A stretch of DNA of 64,000 bases from Ardenticatenaceae bacterium (GCA_020634435.1 JACKBS010000008.1:310001-374000); one strand, 5' to 3'; counted from the stretch's first letter, positions 34,860-44,602 are shown. Numbers and translations are program-made. The notes: generated by a model from the letters alone, not told the origin.

Positions 34860-35402
34860 GTGACGTTTGAGCAAGTAATTTTTCTTTTAGTCAGTTTACT
34901 GACGCTGGGGACGGGTGTTGTGGTGGTAACTAACCGCAACCTGTTCCATGCAGCGCTGGCCATGATGGCTTCGTTTTTAGGCGTTGCCGGGCTGTACATT
35001 TTGTTAGATGCGGGCTTTTTGGCGGCGGCGCAGCTGTTGGTTTACATCGGGGCAATTTCGATTTTGATTATTTTTGCCATCATGTTGACCCGGCGGATGA
35101 TGCAGGCACGCGAAGCACCGTTTAATTCGCAAAGTGGGTTGGGGCTGTTTACGGCCGTTGCCACTTTTGCGCTGATGGCCGCCGTTATTGTGCAGTTTTG
35201 GTGGGGTATTGACGCCTTGAACGGCCGTCCTGAAGTGCCCGATACCGTCTTGCAAGGTGCCGTTAGCTCTCTAGGTGCAGCCTTTGTTAGCCCTGGAGCT
35301 TACGTTGTTCCATTTATTGTTGCGTCGGTATTGCTGCTGGCCGCACTGATTGGGGCAATTTATGTGGCCTGGCCAACCCAGCACATGGAGGATGAAGCAT
35401 GA
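34860..35402 (+). CDS. nuoJ: NADH-quinone oxidoreductase subunit J
   Basis: A 180-residue subunit with five helices; NLFHAALAMMASFLGVAGLY, LLVYIGAISILIIFAIMLT is the pi-bulge helix region. Start GTG 34860 with AGGAG nine bases upstream. Its stop overlaps nuoK by 4 nt (ATGA). Confidence 0.93.
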   Translation: MTFEQVIFLLVSLLTLGTGVVVVTNRNLFHAALAMMASFLGVAGLYILLDAGFLAAAQLLVYIGAISILIIFAIMLTRRMMQAREAPFNSQSGLGLFTAVATFALMAAVIVQFWWGIDALNGRPEVPDTVLQGAVSSLGAAFVSPGAYVVPFIVASVLLLAALIGAIYVAWPTQHMEDEA

Positions 35403-35725
35403 TTCCCTTATCCTGGTACCTCCTCGTTGCGGCATTGCTCTTTTGTATTGGTTTGTATGGCGTAATGGCCCGGCGGAATGCGGTCGCCATTCTTATGTCT
35501 GTTGAGCTAATGCTAAATGCCGTGAACATCAACTTAATTGCATTCTGGCGTTATGGTTCAGTTTTGAGTCCGGCCACAGATACACCAACCACAGGGTGGG
35601 CCTGGGCTATTTTTGTGCTGACTGTTGCTGCGGCTGAAGCGGCCGTTGGTCTGGCTTTGATTATCTCCGTTTACCGGCGTCGTGATTCTGTCATCGCCGA
35701 AGAGTTGGACTTGTTGAAGAACTAA
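35399..35725 (+). CDS. nuoK: NADH-quinone oxidoreductase subunit K
   Basis: A 108-residue three-helix subunit. ILMSVELMLNAVNINL holds the first key membrane Glu and VAAAEAAVGLALI the second; these Glu residues are part of the proton path. Translationally coupled to nuoJ. Confidence 0.94.
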   Translation: MIPLSWYLLVAALLFCIGLYGVMARRNAVAILMSVELMLNAVNINLIAFWRYGSVLSPATDTPTTGWAWAIFVLTVAAAEAAVGLALIISVYRRRDSVIAEELDLLKN

Positions 35726-35726
35726 A

Positions 35727-35812
35727 TACGGTAATCGGTGAACGGTAAACCGTAATCGGTAGTTGATTTCAGCTTTTACCGATTACTGAATACCGATAAC
35801 CGCTTACTGGAA
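35727..35812. repeat. GGTAAACGG-family repeat between nuoK and nuoL
   Basis: Holds ACGGTAATCGGTGAACGG, TAAACCGTAATCGGTAG and TTACCGATTACTG; partly self-complementary, so it can fold. It shares exact words with 3741-3806. Confidence 0.7.
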
Positions 35813-35832
35813 AACGGGAAGAGTTTCGCCTT

Positions 35833-38121
35833 ATGTCACAAGAAACGTTACAAACCTTAACCTGGCTTATTCCGGCTGGTCCCTTGTTGGTGTTTTTCCT
35901 GATTATCTTGTTTACCAGGAACAACCGCACGCTAAGCTGGGTATTGGCCTGGGCAGGCGTTATCGGGGCGCTGGTTCTGAGCTGGACCGTTGCCTTCCAT
36001 ATGTTTGGCACTTACCTCGGCGGTGAAATTAGCCATCCGCATGAGCTGATAGAGCATCCGGTGCAGGTAGCCAGCTCCATAGATTGGCTGCCGATTGGGG
36101 ATTATGCCAATGGCACCTGGTTGCAAATGGGCGTATCGGTTGATCCATTAACGGCCGTTATGCTCTTTATGGTTTCCCTGGCTGTGGTGATGATCTTCAT
36201 CTACAGCGTGGGCTACCACAACTACGGCAAGCCACCGGGCACCGACAAAGGGTCGCCCAATCACGGCAAAGAAGAGCCGATGTTCTCTCGTTTCTTCGCC
36301 CTGATGAGTCTGTTTGCCGGGGCGATGCTCCTGCTGGTCGTGTCCGACAACCTGCTGATGCTCTTTATCGGCTGGGAAATCATGGGCTTCTGTTCCTACT
36401 CCCTGATTGGTTTCTGGTACGCACGTGAATATCACCTGGCTCCTGGTGCAATCCCGCACATTCCACCCCGGAAAGCGGCCATTAAAGCGTTTATGACCAC
36501 CCGCGTGGCGGATGTTGTTATGATGCTAGGCATTGTTTATTTCTACCGTACGTTTGGCACATTGAACTTCAGCCAGGCATTGAGTGCGGGCAGCCTGGAA
36601 CATGCCGCGATGGAAATTGGCGTGGGCATGTTGGGCGTGATGGCCTTGCTCATCTTCACCGGCACGGTGGGTAAATCGGCACAGTGGCCGCTGCACGTCT
36701 GGCTGCCAGACGCGATGGAAGGCCCGACCCCTGTTAGTGCCACCATCCATGCGGCCGCAATGGTTTCCGCTGGTGTGTACCTCATCGTGCGCATCTTCCC
36801 CCTCATTGCCGTTGCCATTGAAGGCAGTGGGGCCGGTTGGGTGATTGCCGGAATTGGCGCGTTTACGGCGCTGATGGCCGCCACAATTGCGGTGGCCCAA
36901 AACGATGTCAAGGGTGTGTTGGCGTATTCCACTATTTCGCAGTTGGGCTTTATGGTTGCCGCCGTAGGCATTGGCGCTTATATTGCCGCCGCGTTCCACC
37001 TGATTACCCATGCTTTCTTCAAGGCGCTGCTCTTCCTTGCTTCTGGTTCCGTGATTCACGGTATGGAGCACGGCGCAGAGCATGTACACGACCACCACAC
37101 TGACCCGCAAGACATGCGGTACATGGGTGGCCTGCGCCAGAAGATGCCCATCACCTTCTGGACCTTTTTGATTGGCGGTATGTCTCTTTCCGGGTTGCCA
37201 TTCATCACGGCTGGTTTCTGGTCTAAGGACGAAATTTTTGCTGACGCCTGGTATCTGTTTAGCCATGATGGTAGTGCCATTGGCTTGTTTGTTCTGGTGA
37301 TGTTGGCGATAGCCGCCTTTTTGACAGCCTTTTACACCACCCGCCAGATCAGCATGACCTTTTTGGGTAAGCCGCGCACGCCGTTGGCGGAACATGCGCA
37401 CGAGAGCAATGGTTTCATGACCTTCCCGTTGGTTGTGCTCTCTGCTTTTGCCTTGCTGGCTGGTTTTGTCGGCATTCCAGACAACTTCTTGGGCACGGAA
37501 GGGACCTTTGTGAATATGTACCATCACTTTGTGGGGGCGACGATTGAGGAGCCCATTGCCGAGCTGTATGAGTTGCATCTGGTTGGGCACAAGATTGAAA
37601 CGCTGCCCTGGAGTTGGGAGCCATTGATTATTTCGTTGATAGTGGCGTTGGGCGGTATTTTAGTGGGGTATTTAATTTACGGCCGTAAACCGCTCACCAA
37701 AGACCAGGAGGATCCATTGATACGGCCGTTAGGCCCTCTGCACGGCTTCTTGCAAAACAAATGGTACTGGGATGAACTGTACCAGGCCGTCCTCATTCGC
37801 CCTGTTGTCTATTTCTCCGAAGTGATTGTGTTTGAGGTGATGGACAAGGGCATCATCGACGGCATTATCCATCTGGTGGCCCGAACCGTTTACGCCATTG
37901 GCCGTGGGGCCAAAGCCACCGAAGAAGCGGTGTTTGGCCGGGCAGTTGATTGGGTTAAGGACCAATTCCTGGCCATGACCAAAGAGGTTCGCCAGCTGCA
38001 AACCGGTAAGGTGCAGGAGTACGTGCTGGTTTCTGGGCTAATCGCGGCAGCTCTGGCGTTTATGATTATCTTCTTGATCAACTTTGGCTGGTCAGAGCAA
38101 ATCCTGAACTGGTTCCAATAA
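35833..38121 (+). CDS. nuoL: NADH-quinone oxidoreductase subunit L (long form)
   Basis: A 762-residue antiporter-like subunit. LFIGWEIMGFCSYSLIGFW carries the key Glu, GPTPVSATIHAAAMVSAG and LITHAFFKALLFL the Lys/His pathway. It is about 150 residues longer than the ~613 of E. coli NuoL. The C-terminal part includes the long lateral helix region (YWDELYQAVLIRPVVYFSE). A longer NuoL is expected if the membrane arm holds an extra NuoM, as in 2M-type complexes. Confidence 0.95.
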   Translation: MSQETLQTLTWLIPAGPLLVFFLIILFTRNNRTLSWVLAWAGVIGALVLSWTVAFHMFGTYLGGEISHPHELIEHPVQVASSIDWLPIGDYANGTWLQMGVSVDPLTAVMLFMVSLAVVMIFIYSVGYHNYGKPPGTDKGSPNHGKEEPMFSRFFALMSLFAGAMLLLVVSDNLLMLFIGWEIMGFCSYSLIGFWYAREYHLAPGAIPHIPPRKAAIKAFMTTRVADVVMMLGIVYFYRTFGTLNFSQALSAGSLEHAAMEIGVGMLGVMALLIFTGTVGKSAQWPLHVWLPDAMEGPTPVSATIHAAAMVSAGVYLIVRIFPLIAVAIEGSGAGWVIAGIGAFTALMAATIAVAQNDVKGVLAYSTISQLGFMVAAVGIGAYIAAAFHLITHAFFKALLFLASGSVIHGMEHGAEHVHDHHTDPQDMRYMGGLRQKMPITFWTFLIGGMSLSGLPFITAGFWSKDEIFADAWYLFSHDGSAIGLFVLVMLAIAAFLTAFYTTRQISMTFLGKPRTPLAEHAHESNGFMTFPLVVLSAFALLAGFVGIPDNFLGTEGTFVNMYHHFVGATIEEPIAELYELHLVGHKIETLPWSWEPLIISLIVALGGILVGYLIYGRKPLTKDQEDPLIRPLGPLHGFLQNKWYWDELYQAVLIRPVVYFSEVIVFEVMDKGIIDGIIHLVARTVYAIGRGAKATEEAVFGRAVDWVKDQFLAMTKEVRQLQTGKVQEYVLVSGLIAAALAFMIIFLINFGWSEQILNWFQ

Positions 38122-38163
38122 GGTTTGCTGGTTCCGGTAACCATTTAAGATTAGGTAATTCAC

Positions 38164-39702
38164 ATGGATTTTATTCAAGATAACCTGCTGAATTTAATCG
38201 TTTTCTTTCCGGCAACGGCGGCATTGCTCATTTTTCTGCTGCCCGAAGACGAAAAGAACTTGATTCGTCGCATGGCGCTCGTGTTGAGTCTGGTACCCAT
38301 CGTGCTGGTGCTCATCATGTGGTTCAACTATGATCGCGTCGCGGCGAACATCCAGTTTGAGGTCGTGGCTGAGTGGTTTCCGGCGATTGGCGCCAATTAC
38401 CACATGGGCATCGACGGCATCAGCCTGCCACTCTTTTTGCTGACCGTCATCTTGACCCCGCTGGCGATTCTGGCTTCCTTTAGCATCGAAGAGAAGGTGC
38501 GGATGTACATGGTGCTGTTTCTCATCATGGAAACAGCTATGCTGGGGCTTTTTGCCTCGCTCGACCTAATGATCTTCTTTGTTTTCTGGGAGTTTGGCCT
38601 GGTGCCAATGTACTTCCTCATCAAGCTGTGGGGTGGTAAGGACCGCGACTACGCATCGTTTAAGTTCTTCATTTATACGATGGCCGGTAGTTTGGGCTTG
38701 CTACTTTCCATTCAGGTCATTGGCCTGTCGATGGGTACGTTTGACATTCCCACGCTGATGAATGTTTGGGTGAACACCACCAGTGGCACACTCGCCGGTA
38801 CCGGTTTGGATGTGGAAGTTGTGAAGTCAATTGCCTACTGGGCGTTCTTCATCGCTTTTGCCATCAAAGTGCCGATCTGGCCATTCCACACCTGGCTGCC
38901 GGATGCCCATACGCAGGCACCTACGGCTGGTTCGATGATTCTGGCCGGTGTGTTGCTCAAGTTGGGGGCATACGGCTTTATCCGGCTGGTGATTCCGTTG
39001 TTCCCCCAGCAGGCGCATCAAACGGCCGTTATCCTGGCGTGGCTTGGTGCAGCAAGCATTGTGCTGGGTGGCTTTGCTGCTTTTGGCCAATGGGACTTCA
39101 AACGATTGGTGGCTTACTCCTCTATCAACCACATGGGTTTTGTGGTGATGGGTATTGCGGTGATGGCCTATGCATACGGCCGTTCCTTCGCTGACCCCGC
39201 CACCAGTACCGATGCGGTTATGGCTACTAGCGGTGCCGTCTTCCAGATGGTCAACCACGGCCTTTCGGCGGCGGGCATGTTCTTCCTGGTCGGTGTCATT
39301 TACGACCGGGCGCATACTCGTGACCTCAAGCAGTTTGGCGGTATCTGGACCATCATGCCCGTGTTTGGCACCATTCTTATTTTTACCAGCATGGCTTCGC
39401 TTGGTTTGCCTGGTCTCAACGGTTTTGTCAGCGAATTCATGATTGTTCGAGGCAGCTGGAGCATCTTCACGTTGCAGCTGGCCATCTCCATGTTGGGGCT
39501 GCTGATGACCGGCGCTTACATCTTGAAGGGGATCGGCGAAACGCTGCATGGTCCCGTGAAGCCACAGTGGGCCAAACTGCCGGATATGACGCTGCGTGAA
39601 CATCTGGTTATCTGGCCGCTCATGGCCTTGATGCTTAGTCTGGGCATCTGGCCGCAGTGGATTTTGGTGTTTATCAACGACACGATTACCAAACTTTTCT
39701 AG
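38164..39702 (+). CDS. nuoM: NADH-quinone oxidoreductase subunit M, first copy
   Basis: A 512-residue antiporter-like subunit. FFVFWEFGLVPMYFLI contains the key Glu, HTWLPDAHTQAPTAGSMILAGVLLKLG the Lys region. It is followed by a second, different nuoM. The two differ in length and sequence (for example FFVFWEFGLVP against FFFYELAVLP), so this is an old duplication. Confidence 0.95.
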   Translation: MDFIQDNLLNLIVFFPATAALLIFLLPEDEKNLIRRMALVLSLVPIVLVLIMWFNYDRVAANIQFEVVAEWFPAIGANYHMGIDGISLPLFLLTVILTPLAILASFSIEEKVRMYMVLFLIMETAMLGLFASLDLMIFFVFWEFGLVPMYFLIKLWGGKDRDYASFKFFIYTMAGSLGLLLSIQVIGLSMGTFDIPTLMNVWVNTTSGTLAGTGLDVEVVKSIAYWAFFIAFAIKVPIWPFHTWLPDAHTQAPTAGSMILAGVLLKLGAYGFIRLVIPLFPQQAHQTAVILAWLGAASIVLGGFAAFGQWDFKRLVAYSSINHMGFVVMGIAVMAYAYGRSFADPATSTDAVMATSGAVFQMVNHGLSAAGMFFLVGVIYDRAHTRDLKQFGGIWTIMPVFGTILIFTSMASLGLPGLNGFVSEFMIVRGSWSIFTLQLAISMLGLLMTGAYILKGIGETLHGPVKPQWAKLPDMTLREHLVIWPLMALMLSLGIWPQWILVFINDTITKLF

Positions 39703-39757
39703 TAATTAGGTAATTAAGTAATTGGGTAATTACTTAATTGCCCAATTTCCTGATTAC
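39703..39757. repeat. TAATTGGGTAATTA-type repeat between the two nuoM genes
   Basis: Alternating GTAATTAGGTAATTAAG and TAATTGGGTAATTACTTAAT words, self-complementary. A relative occurs at 63541-63611 after ptsI. Confidence 0.7.
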
Positions 39758-39781
39758 ACTCTTGACGCGGGAAGAGAATTT

Positions 39782-41422
39782 ATGGAATTTCCCTTTTTAT
39801 CCATCATAACGCTGTCTCCGATAGCGGCAGCCATCATTATTCTTATGCTTCCCAAAGAGCGTGGGGAAAATGCGCGCATGTTGGCGCTGGCGGCCATGAT
39901 TATCGGTCTGATCTTGTCGGCCTATGTGTACTTTTCCTACAACGCGGACCTGCCGGTGGCCGGAACGCTGTGGGAGAACACGCTCCGGTTCACGGAAGAG
40001 CATGCCTGGATTCCCAGCATTGGCATCAACTATACCCTGGGTGTGGATGGTTTGAGCGCGACGCTGGTTTTCCTGACCTCCATTGTGGGTTTGGGCGGCA
40101 CGCTCATTTCCTGGGGCATTGAAGATCGGCCACGTGAATTTTTTGCCTTCTTCATGCTGCTGGTCGCTGGTGTGCATGGCGTGTTTGTGGCAGTAGATGC
40201 CTTCCTGCTCTTCTTCTTCTACGAGCTGGCTGTGCTGCCCATGTACATCATGATTGTCATCTGGGGTTGGAAGGAACGACGCGAATATGCGGCTATGAAG
40301 CTGACGCTCTACCTGCTGATTGGTAGTTTTGTCTCCTTCATCGCTTTCCTGGTGCTCTACTTCCAGCTGCCGGAACCGACCTTTGATCTGCGCGTTTGGG
40401 CCGAGGCTGACTTCGCCACCAGCTTGCAGATTGTTTGGTTCCTGCCGCTTTTCCTTGGTTTTGCCGTGTTGGCTGGTACCTTTCCCTTCCACAACTGGTC
40501 GCCGGATGGTCACGTGGCTGCGCCAACGGCCGTTTCCATGATTCACGCGGGTGTGCTGATGAAGCTGGGGGCTTACGCTTCCATGCGCATCGGTATCCAA
40601 ATTCTGCCCGAAGGCACCGTTTACTGGATGCCCTTCATCATCTTGCTCACTCTGGTGAATGTGGTCTACGGTTCGTTGATTGCCATGCGCCAGCGCGACA
40701 TGAAATACCTTATCGGTTACTCCAGCGTTAGCCACATGGGTCTGGTAGCAATGGGTTTTGCCGCCATGAACATGAACGGCTTCATCGGCGCGGGCGTGCA
40801 GATGGTTAGCCACGGCGTGATGACCGCCCTCTTCTTCTCTGTGGTCGGTATGATGTACGACCGGGCTCATACCCGAAACATGGACGAATTGAGCGGAATG
40901 AGCAAAGTGCTACCCTGGGGTGCCGTCGCCTTCATCATCGGCGGTTTGGTTTCCATGGGTATGCCAGGGCTATCTGGTTTTGTCGCTGAATTCCCCATCT
41001 TTTTGGGCGTCTGGCAGGGCAACGGCTTGAGCCTCACGGGCACTGCTTTTTCTTTGGACCCTGCCAACTATTACCGCTGGATTGCCATCCTGTCTGCGCC
41101 GGCCATTGTGATTACGGCTGCTTACATTCTCCGCGCAGTGGGTAAAGTGTTCTTTGGCGAATACGACGAACACAAATGGCACGATATGCGACCCATTCGG
41201 GCAATTGATAAGCTGACGATGGTTGGTTTTGTCGTCATCTTACTCGTCATCGGTATTTACCCGCAGATTATTGTGCCGATGGTGCAGTCTGGTGTGGAAC
41301 CGGTGGTTGCCCGGCTGCAAGATGCGCAGCAAGCTTTCACGATTTTAGACACAGTACAGGTGGGAGCACACAACTTCTTGGGTGTTGCTCAAAACCTGCT
41401 GCAATTGTTGGGAGGTGCCTAA
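39782..41422 (+). CDS. nuoM: NADH-quinone oxidoreductase subunit M, second copy
   Basis: A 546-residue antiporter-like subunit. LLFFFYELAVLPMYIMI has the key Glu; FPFHNWSPDGHVAAPTAVSMIHAGVLMKLG the Lys region. ATG 39782 is preferred because GGAAGAG lies upstream and the longer frame would be read from the repeat at 39703-39757. Two NuoM proteins plus L and N give four antiporter-like modules instead of three. Confidence 0.94.
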   Translation: MEFPFLSIITLSPIAAAIIILMLPKERGENARMLALAAMIIGLILSAYVYFSYNADLPVAGTLWENTLRFTEEHAWIPSIGINYTLGVDGLSATLVFLTSIVGLGGTLISWGIEDRPREFFAFFMLLVAGVHGVFVAVDAFLLFFFYELAVLPMYIMIVIWGWKERREYAAMKLTLYLLIGSFVSFIAFLVLYFQLPEPTFDLRVWAEADFATSLQIVWFLPLFLGFAVLAGTFPFHNWSPDGHVAAPTAVSMIHAGVLMKLGAYASMRIGIQILPEGTVYWMPFIILLTLVNVVYGSLIAMRQRDMKYLIGYSSVSHMGLVAMGFAAMNMNGFIGAGVQMVSHGVMTALFFSVVGMMYDRAHTRNMDELSGMSKVLPWGAVAFIIGGLVSMGMPGLSGFVAEFPIFLGVWQGNGLSLTGTAFSLDPANYYRWIAILSAPAIVITAAYILRAVGKVFFGEYDEHKWHDMRPIRAIDKLTMVGFVVILLVIGIYPQIIVPMVQSGVEPVVARLQDAQQAFTILDTVQVGAHNFLGVAQNLLQLLGGA

Positions 41423-42970
41423 GTGAGCGCAGAACCTACCCTTTCCTGGTATCTTGCTCTGGCTCCAGAAATAGCACTGGCGGTTTTGCTGGTTGCTATT
41501 CAAATCTACAGCCGCGCGCTGCCCTCTGATGAGCAGCGCAACGTAGGTCTGATGACCGCCTGGGGCGCGCTGATCATTCTGTTGGGCACGCTGGGGCTCT
41601 GGTTCATTGGCGGCGAGCCGAGTGGACAAGGTGATCTGACTCAAACGCTCATCTGGGGTGGCATGATTCGCCACGACATGATTACCCTGGTGTTCCGGGT
41701 GATTTTCCTGGCGGCGTTGATCACGACCAGCCTCATCTCGTTGGACGTTGTGCGGCTGCAAACAGTTGAGTATTACGCACTGCTCATCACAGCCACCATC
41801 GGCTTTAGCTTGATGGGGGCTTCGGCCGACCTTATCATGCTCTACATCGCTTTGGAAATGGCCAGTATCTCCTCTTACGTACTGGCTGGTTTTGCCAAAG
41901 ACGAGGACCGCTCGGCTGAAGCAGGCATGAAATATTTTGTGTATGGTGCGTTTGCCACCGCGCTGATGCTCTATGGCATGAGCTTGTTGTACGGCATTAC
42001 CACGACCAGTACACAATATTCGGGCACAAATCTTTATGCGCTGGGCACCATTGTGATGAACTCGCAGCCGCTATCGCCAGAAGCGAATGGCGTACTGCTT
42101 ATTGCTGGAGCGCTTATCATTGTTGGTTTTGGTTTTAAGATTTCGGCCGTGCCGTTTCACTTTTGGACTCCCGACGTGTACGAAGGCAGCCCCACACCGT
42201 TCACAGCGTTTGTTTCTACCGCGTCTAAAGCGGCCGGTTTTGCCGTGTTCATGCGCGTGTTTACCTCCGGCTTGATTGGTTTTACCGCGGGCAGCCTGGG
42301 TCAACCGGGGCAGAGTTCAGCCTGGTGGCCAATGCTCGTTTCCATGTGCATCATTACCATGACGATTGGTAACTTTGCCGCCATCTACCAGCGCAACATC
42401 AAGCGCCTGCTGGCCTATTCCAGCATTGCCCAGGCGGGCTATGCCATGATTGGTTTGGTCACGCTTACCCCAGACGGCTCCGGCGCAACGATGTTCTATC
42501 TGCTCATGTATGTCTTCACCAACGTCGCTGCTTTTGGTGTCATTGTCATTATTAGCAATGTCTCCAAATCAAACGAGATGGAAGATTTGTATGGTCTCAA
42601 CAAGCGCTCGCCTTACCTGGCGCTGGTGATGCTGTTTGCCTTGCTCTCACTGGGTGGTATCCCGCCGACAGCTGGTTTTGTCGGCAAGTTCTTTATCTTC
42701 AAAGCGGCCGTTGACGCTGGTTATTGGTGGCTGGCGTTGATTGGTATTTTGAATGCTTTTGTGGCCCTGTACTACTACCTGACGGTTGTGAAGTACATGT
42801 ACCTGTATGACTCCGATCAACAAGAAGTTGCCATTCCTGTGTCTCGGGGTGCTTGGGTAGGGCTAGGTCTTTCTACTGCGCTGATTATATTCTTGGGTAT
42901 TTATGCCGGCCCAGCGTTTGAATGGACGCGAGAAGCGGCCGCTGCCTTTTTCTCTGTAGTTGGGGGGTAA
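41423..42970 (+). CDS. nuoN: NADH-quinone oxidoreductase subunit N
   Basis: A 515-residue antiporter-like subunit. IALEMASISSYVLAGF carries the key Glu, VPFHFWTPDVYEGSPTPFTAFVSTASKAAGF the conserved Lys/His region. GTG start directly follows the nuoM stop, with GGGAGGTG upstream. Last gene of the cluster. Confidence 0.95.
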   Translation: MSAEPTLSWYLALAPEIALAVLLVAIQIYSRALPSDEQRNVGLMTAWGALIILLGTLGLWFIGGEPSGQGDLTQTLIWGGMIRHDMITLVFRVIFLAALITTSLISLDVVRLQTVEYYALLITATIGFSLMGASADLIMLYIALEMASISSYVLAGFAKDEDRSAEAGMKYFVYGAFATALMLYGMSLLYGITTTSTQYSGTNLYALGTIVMNSQPLSPEANGVLLIAGALIIVGFGFKISAVPFHFWTPDVYEGSPTPFTAFVSTASKAAGFAVFMRVFTSGLIGFTAGSLGQPGQSSAWWPMLVSMCIITMTIGNFAAIYQRNIKRLLAYSSIAQAGYAMIGLVTLTPDGSGATMFYLLMYVFTNVAAFGVIVIISNVSKSNEMEDLYGLNKRSPYLALVMLFALLSLGGIPPTAGFVGKFFIFKAAVDAGYWWLALIGILNAFVALYYYLTVVKYMYLYDSDQQEVAIPVSRGAWVGLGLSTALIIFLGIYAGPAFEWTREAAAAFFSVVGG

Positions 42971-42977
42971 TCTTCAC

Positions 42978-43000
42978 TGGAGGAAAGGTCAATTCCTCCA
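42978..43000 (+). terminator. Hairpin after nuoN
   Basis: Stem TGGAGGAA / TTCCTCCA with loop AGGTCAA, no T-run. It directly abuts the atp promoter and may slow or stop nuo transcription. Confidence 0.5.
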
Positions 43001-43028
43001 TTGCCCCAACTTTTGATTGTGATATAAT
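43001..43028 (+). promoter_or_regulatory. Promoter of the atp cluster
   Basis: TTGCCC (43001-43006), 16-bp spacer and consensus TATAAT (43023-43028), 30 nt before the first atp start codon. Confidence 0.7.
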
Positions 43029-43057
43029 GCGCAAGCTCACGTCTTAAAAAGTAAATT

Positions 43058-43372
43058 GTGTCTGATAATTCGCAGTTAAACCAAACGGCCGTAATGGTCA
43101 ATTTGGCTAGTCAAATTGGCTGCATGATGTCTGCTTCGGCAGTCATCGTCATTGGGTTGGCCTTTGGCGCTGGTTACCTCCTGGATCGGGTCTTTGATAC
43201 AGGAAATGTCCTTACCATCGTATTCCTGGTTGGCAGCTTCCCCGTCACCTTGTTTGCGATGATCCAAATTGGCCTACGCATGCAAATGCGCATGCAGCGT
43301 CAGTTGGACCAGATGAAAAAGCAGACACAATTAGACAAACAACTCGCACAAGAGGAAGAAAAACAAACATGA
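43058..43372 (+). CDS. atpZ: AtpZ/AtpI-type ATP synthase accessory protein
   Basis: A 104-residue protein with two helices (AVIVIGLAFGAGYLLDRVF and VLTIVFLVGSFPVTLFAMI) and a charged Gln-rich coiled tail. Position as first gene of an atp cluster and the GYLLDR motif match AtpZ/AtpI, thought to help c-ring assembly or Mg transport. GTG start; stop overlaps atpB by 4 nt. Confidence 0.85.
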   Translation: MSDNSQLNQTAVMVNLASQIGCMMSASAVIVIGLAFGAGYLLDRVFDTGNVLTIVFLVGSFPVTLFAMIQIGLRMQMRMQRQLDQMKKQTQLDKQLAQEEEKQT

Positions 43373-44586
43373 AAAAACGATACTTTGTCATCTTGTTTGT
43401 TATTGGTCTGATCGCCCTCTCCTTTGTACCGTTTATTAGCCCGGTACGGCCGTTTATTCAGTTACCCGGTGAAGTTTGGCCAGGAACACAGGATTGGCCT
43501 TTTTTCGGGACGGTTTTAGGTGGCATGACCAATACATTCGCCTCCGCCCTGGTTGCCTGGCTGGTGGTGATTATCCTGGCCGTCAGTCTGCGGGCAGGTT
43601 CGCGTACGGCAGATGAAGTACCGACCGGTTTCTACAACTTTTTTGAAATGGTCATTGATGCAGCCTACAAATTTGCGGAAAACATTGCCGGACCCAAGGT
43701 AAAAGATTTCTTTCCCTGGTTTATGTCTTTCCTTCTGATCATCCTCGTCACCAACTGGATGGGTTTGATTCCTGGCTGGGACAGCATTGGCTTTTGGGAG
43801 CACAAGCCCCATTTCTATGCTGAAAAAGAGATTCGCCTGATCGATGACGGTTTGGCCGTTGCTGAGGTAGAAGGTGAAGGTGAAGTTGAGAAATACGTCT
43901 CTGATCTTGAAGCGCGGTATGGTGTAGAAGTTCATCTGGAAAATGGTGAGCTGAGCCACGAAAGCGAAGAAGAGATTCTGCACGTTCTGGAAGAAGAGTT
44001 CAACGCGGACAACAAAGGCGATTTGCGTGTCAATGGCCTGCTGTTGCGAGCTGACAAAAACGCTGATTCTACCGCAGCTGTCGAGACCGATGAGGAAGGT
44101 CGCTTGGTTGGTTACAATGATCAAGCCGCCGATTGGACCATCGTGCCCATTTTCCGCCCCGGTGCTACTGATTTGAACTATACGCTCGCTTTTGCGGTGA
44201 TTGCTATGGTGATGGTGCAGTACTATGGCTTCAAATATCTGGGCGCGCGCAGCTACCTCTCTAAATTCTTCCCCTTCATTGGGAAGGGTTTTGGCCAGGA
44301 AGTGGCCAAGAATCCTATCAAAGCCATTGACCCCGTCGTTGGTTTGCTTGAGCTAATCAGTGAAATTTCTAAGATTATCTCGTTTGCCTTCCGTCTTCTG
44401 GGTAACTTGTTTGCCGGTATGGTTCTGCTGTTTGTAATGGCCTTCTTGCTGCCCATTGCCAACCTGGCTTTCTTCGGCCTGGAATTTTTCGTGGGGTTGA
44501 TTCAAGCGGCCGTATTTGGCCTGCTCATGCTCATCTTCATGGTTAGCGCGACGACAAGCCACCACGGGGATGAAGAACATCACTAA
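43369..44586 (+). CDS. atpB: ATP synthase F0 subunit a with large acidic insertion
   Basis: A 405-residue subunit a. The essential Arg is in FRLLGNLFAGMVLL; NWMGLIPGWDS marks the earlier helix pair. Between them, about residues 145-255, lies an acidic, mostly soluble insertion (VEGEGEVEKYVSDLEARYG...) absent from the usual 240-300 residue form, between NWMGLIPG and the LNYTLAFAVIAM helix. I infer an extramembrane domain; its function is unknown. Confidence 0.93.
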   Translation: MKKRYFVILFVIGLIALSFVPFISPVRPFIQLPGEVWPGTQDWPFFGTVLGGMTNTFASALVAWLVVIILAVSLRAGSRTADEVPTGFYNFFEMVIDAAYKFAENIAGPKVKDFFPWFMSFLLIILVTNWMGLIPGWDSIGFWEHKPHFYAEKEIRLIDDGLAVAEVEGEGEVEKYVSDLEARYGVEVHLENGELSHESEEEILHVLEEEFNADNKGDLRVNGLLLRADKNADSTAAVETDEEGRLVGYNDQAADWTIVPIFRPGATDLNYTLAFAVIAMVMVQYYGFKYLGARSYLSKFFPFIGKGFGQEVAKNPIKAIDPVVGLLELISEISKIISFAFRLLGNLFAGMVLLFVMAFLLPIANLAFFGLEFFVGLIQAAVFGLLMLIFMVSATTSHHGDEEHH

Positions 44587-44602
44587 TTCACTCTAAATTT
44601 TT

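Noticed and set aside
36526..37590. Long minus-strand open frame (about 354 codons) opposite nuoL
   Set aside because: It lies fully antisense to a clear nuoL and has a low-complexity, basic/Gln-rich composition typical of shadow frames in GC-rich genes. The same holds for other long antisense frames, for example 11784-12674, 38827-39603 and 62609-63478.
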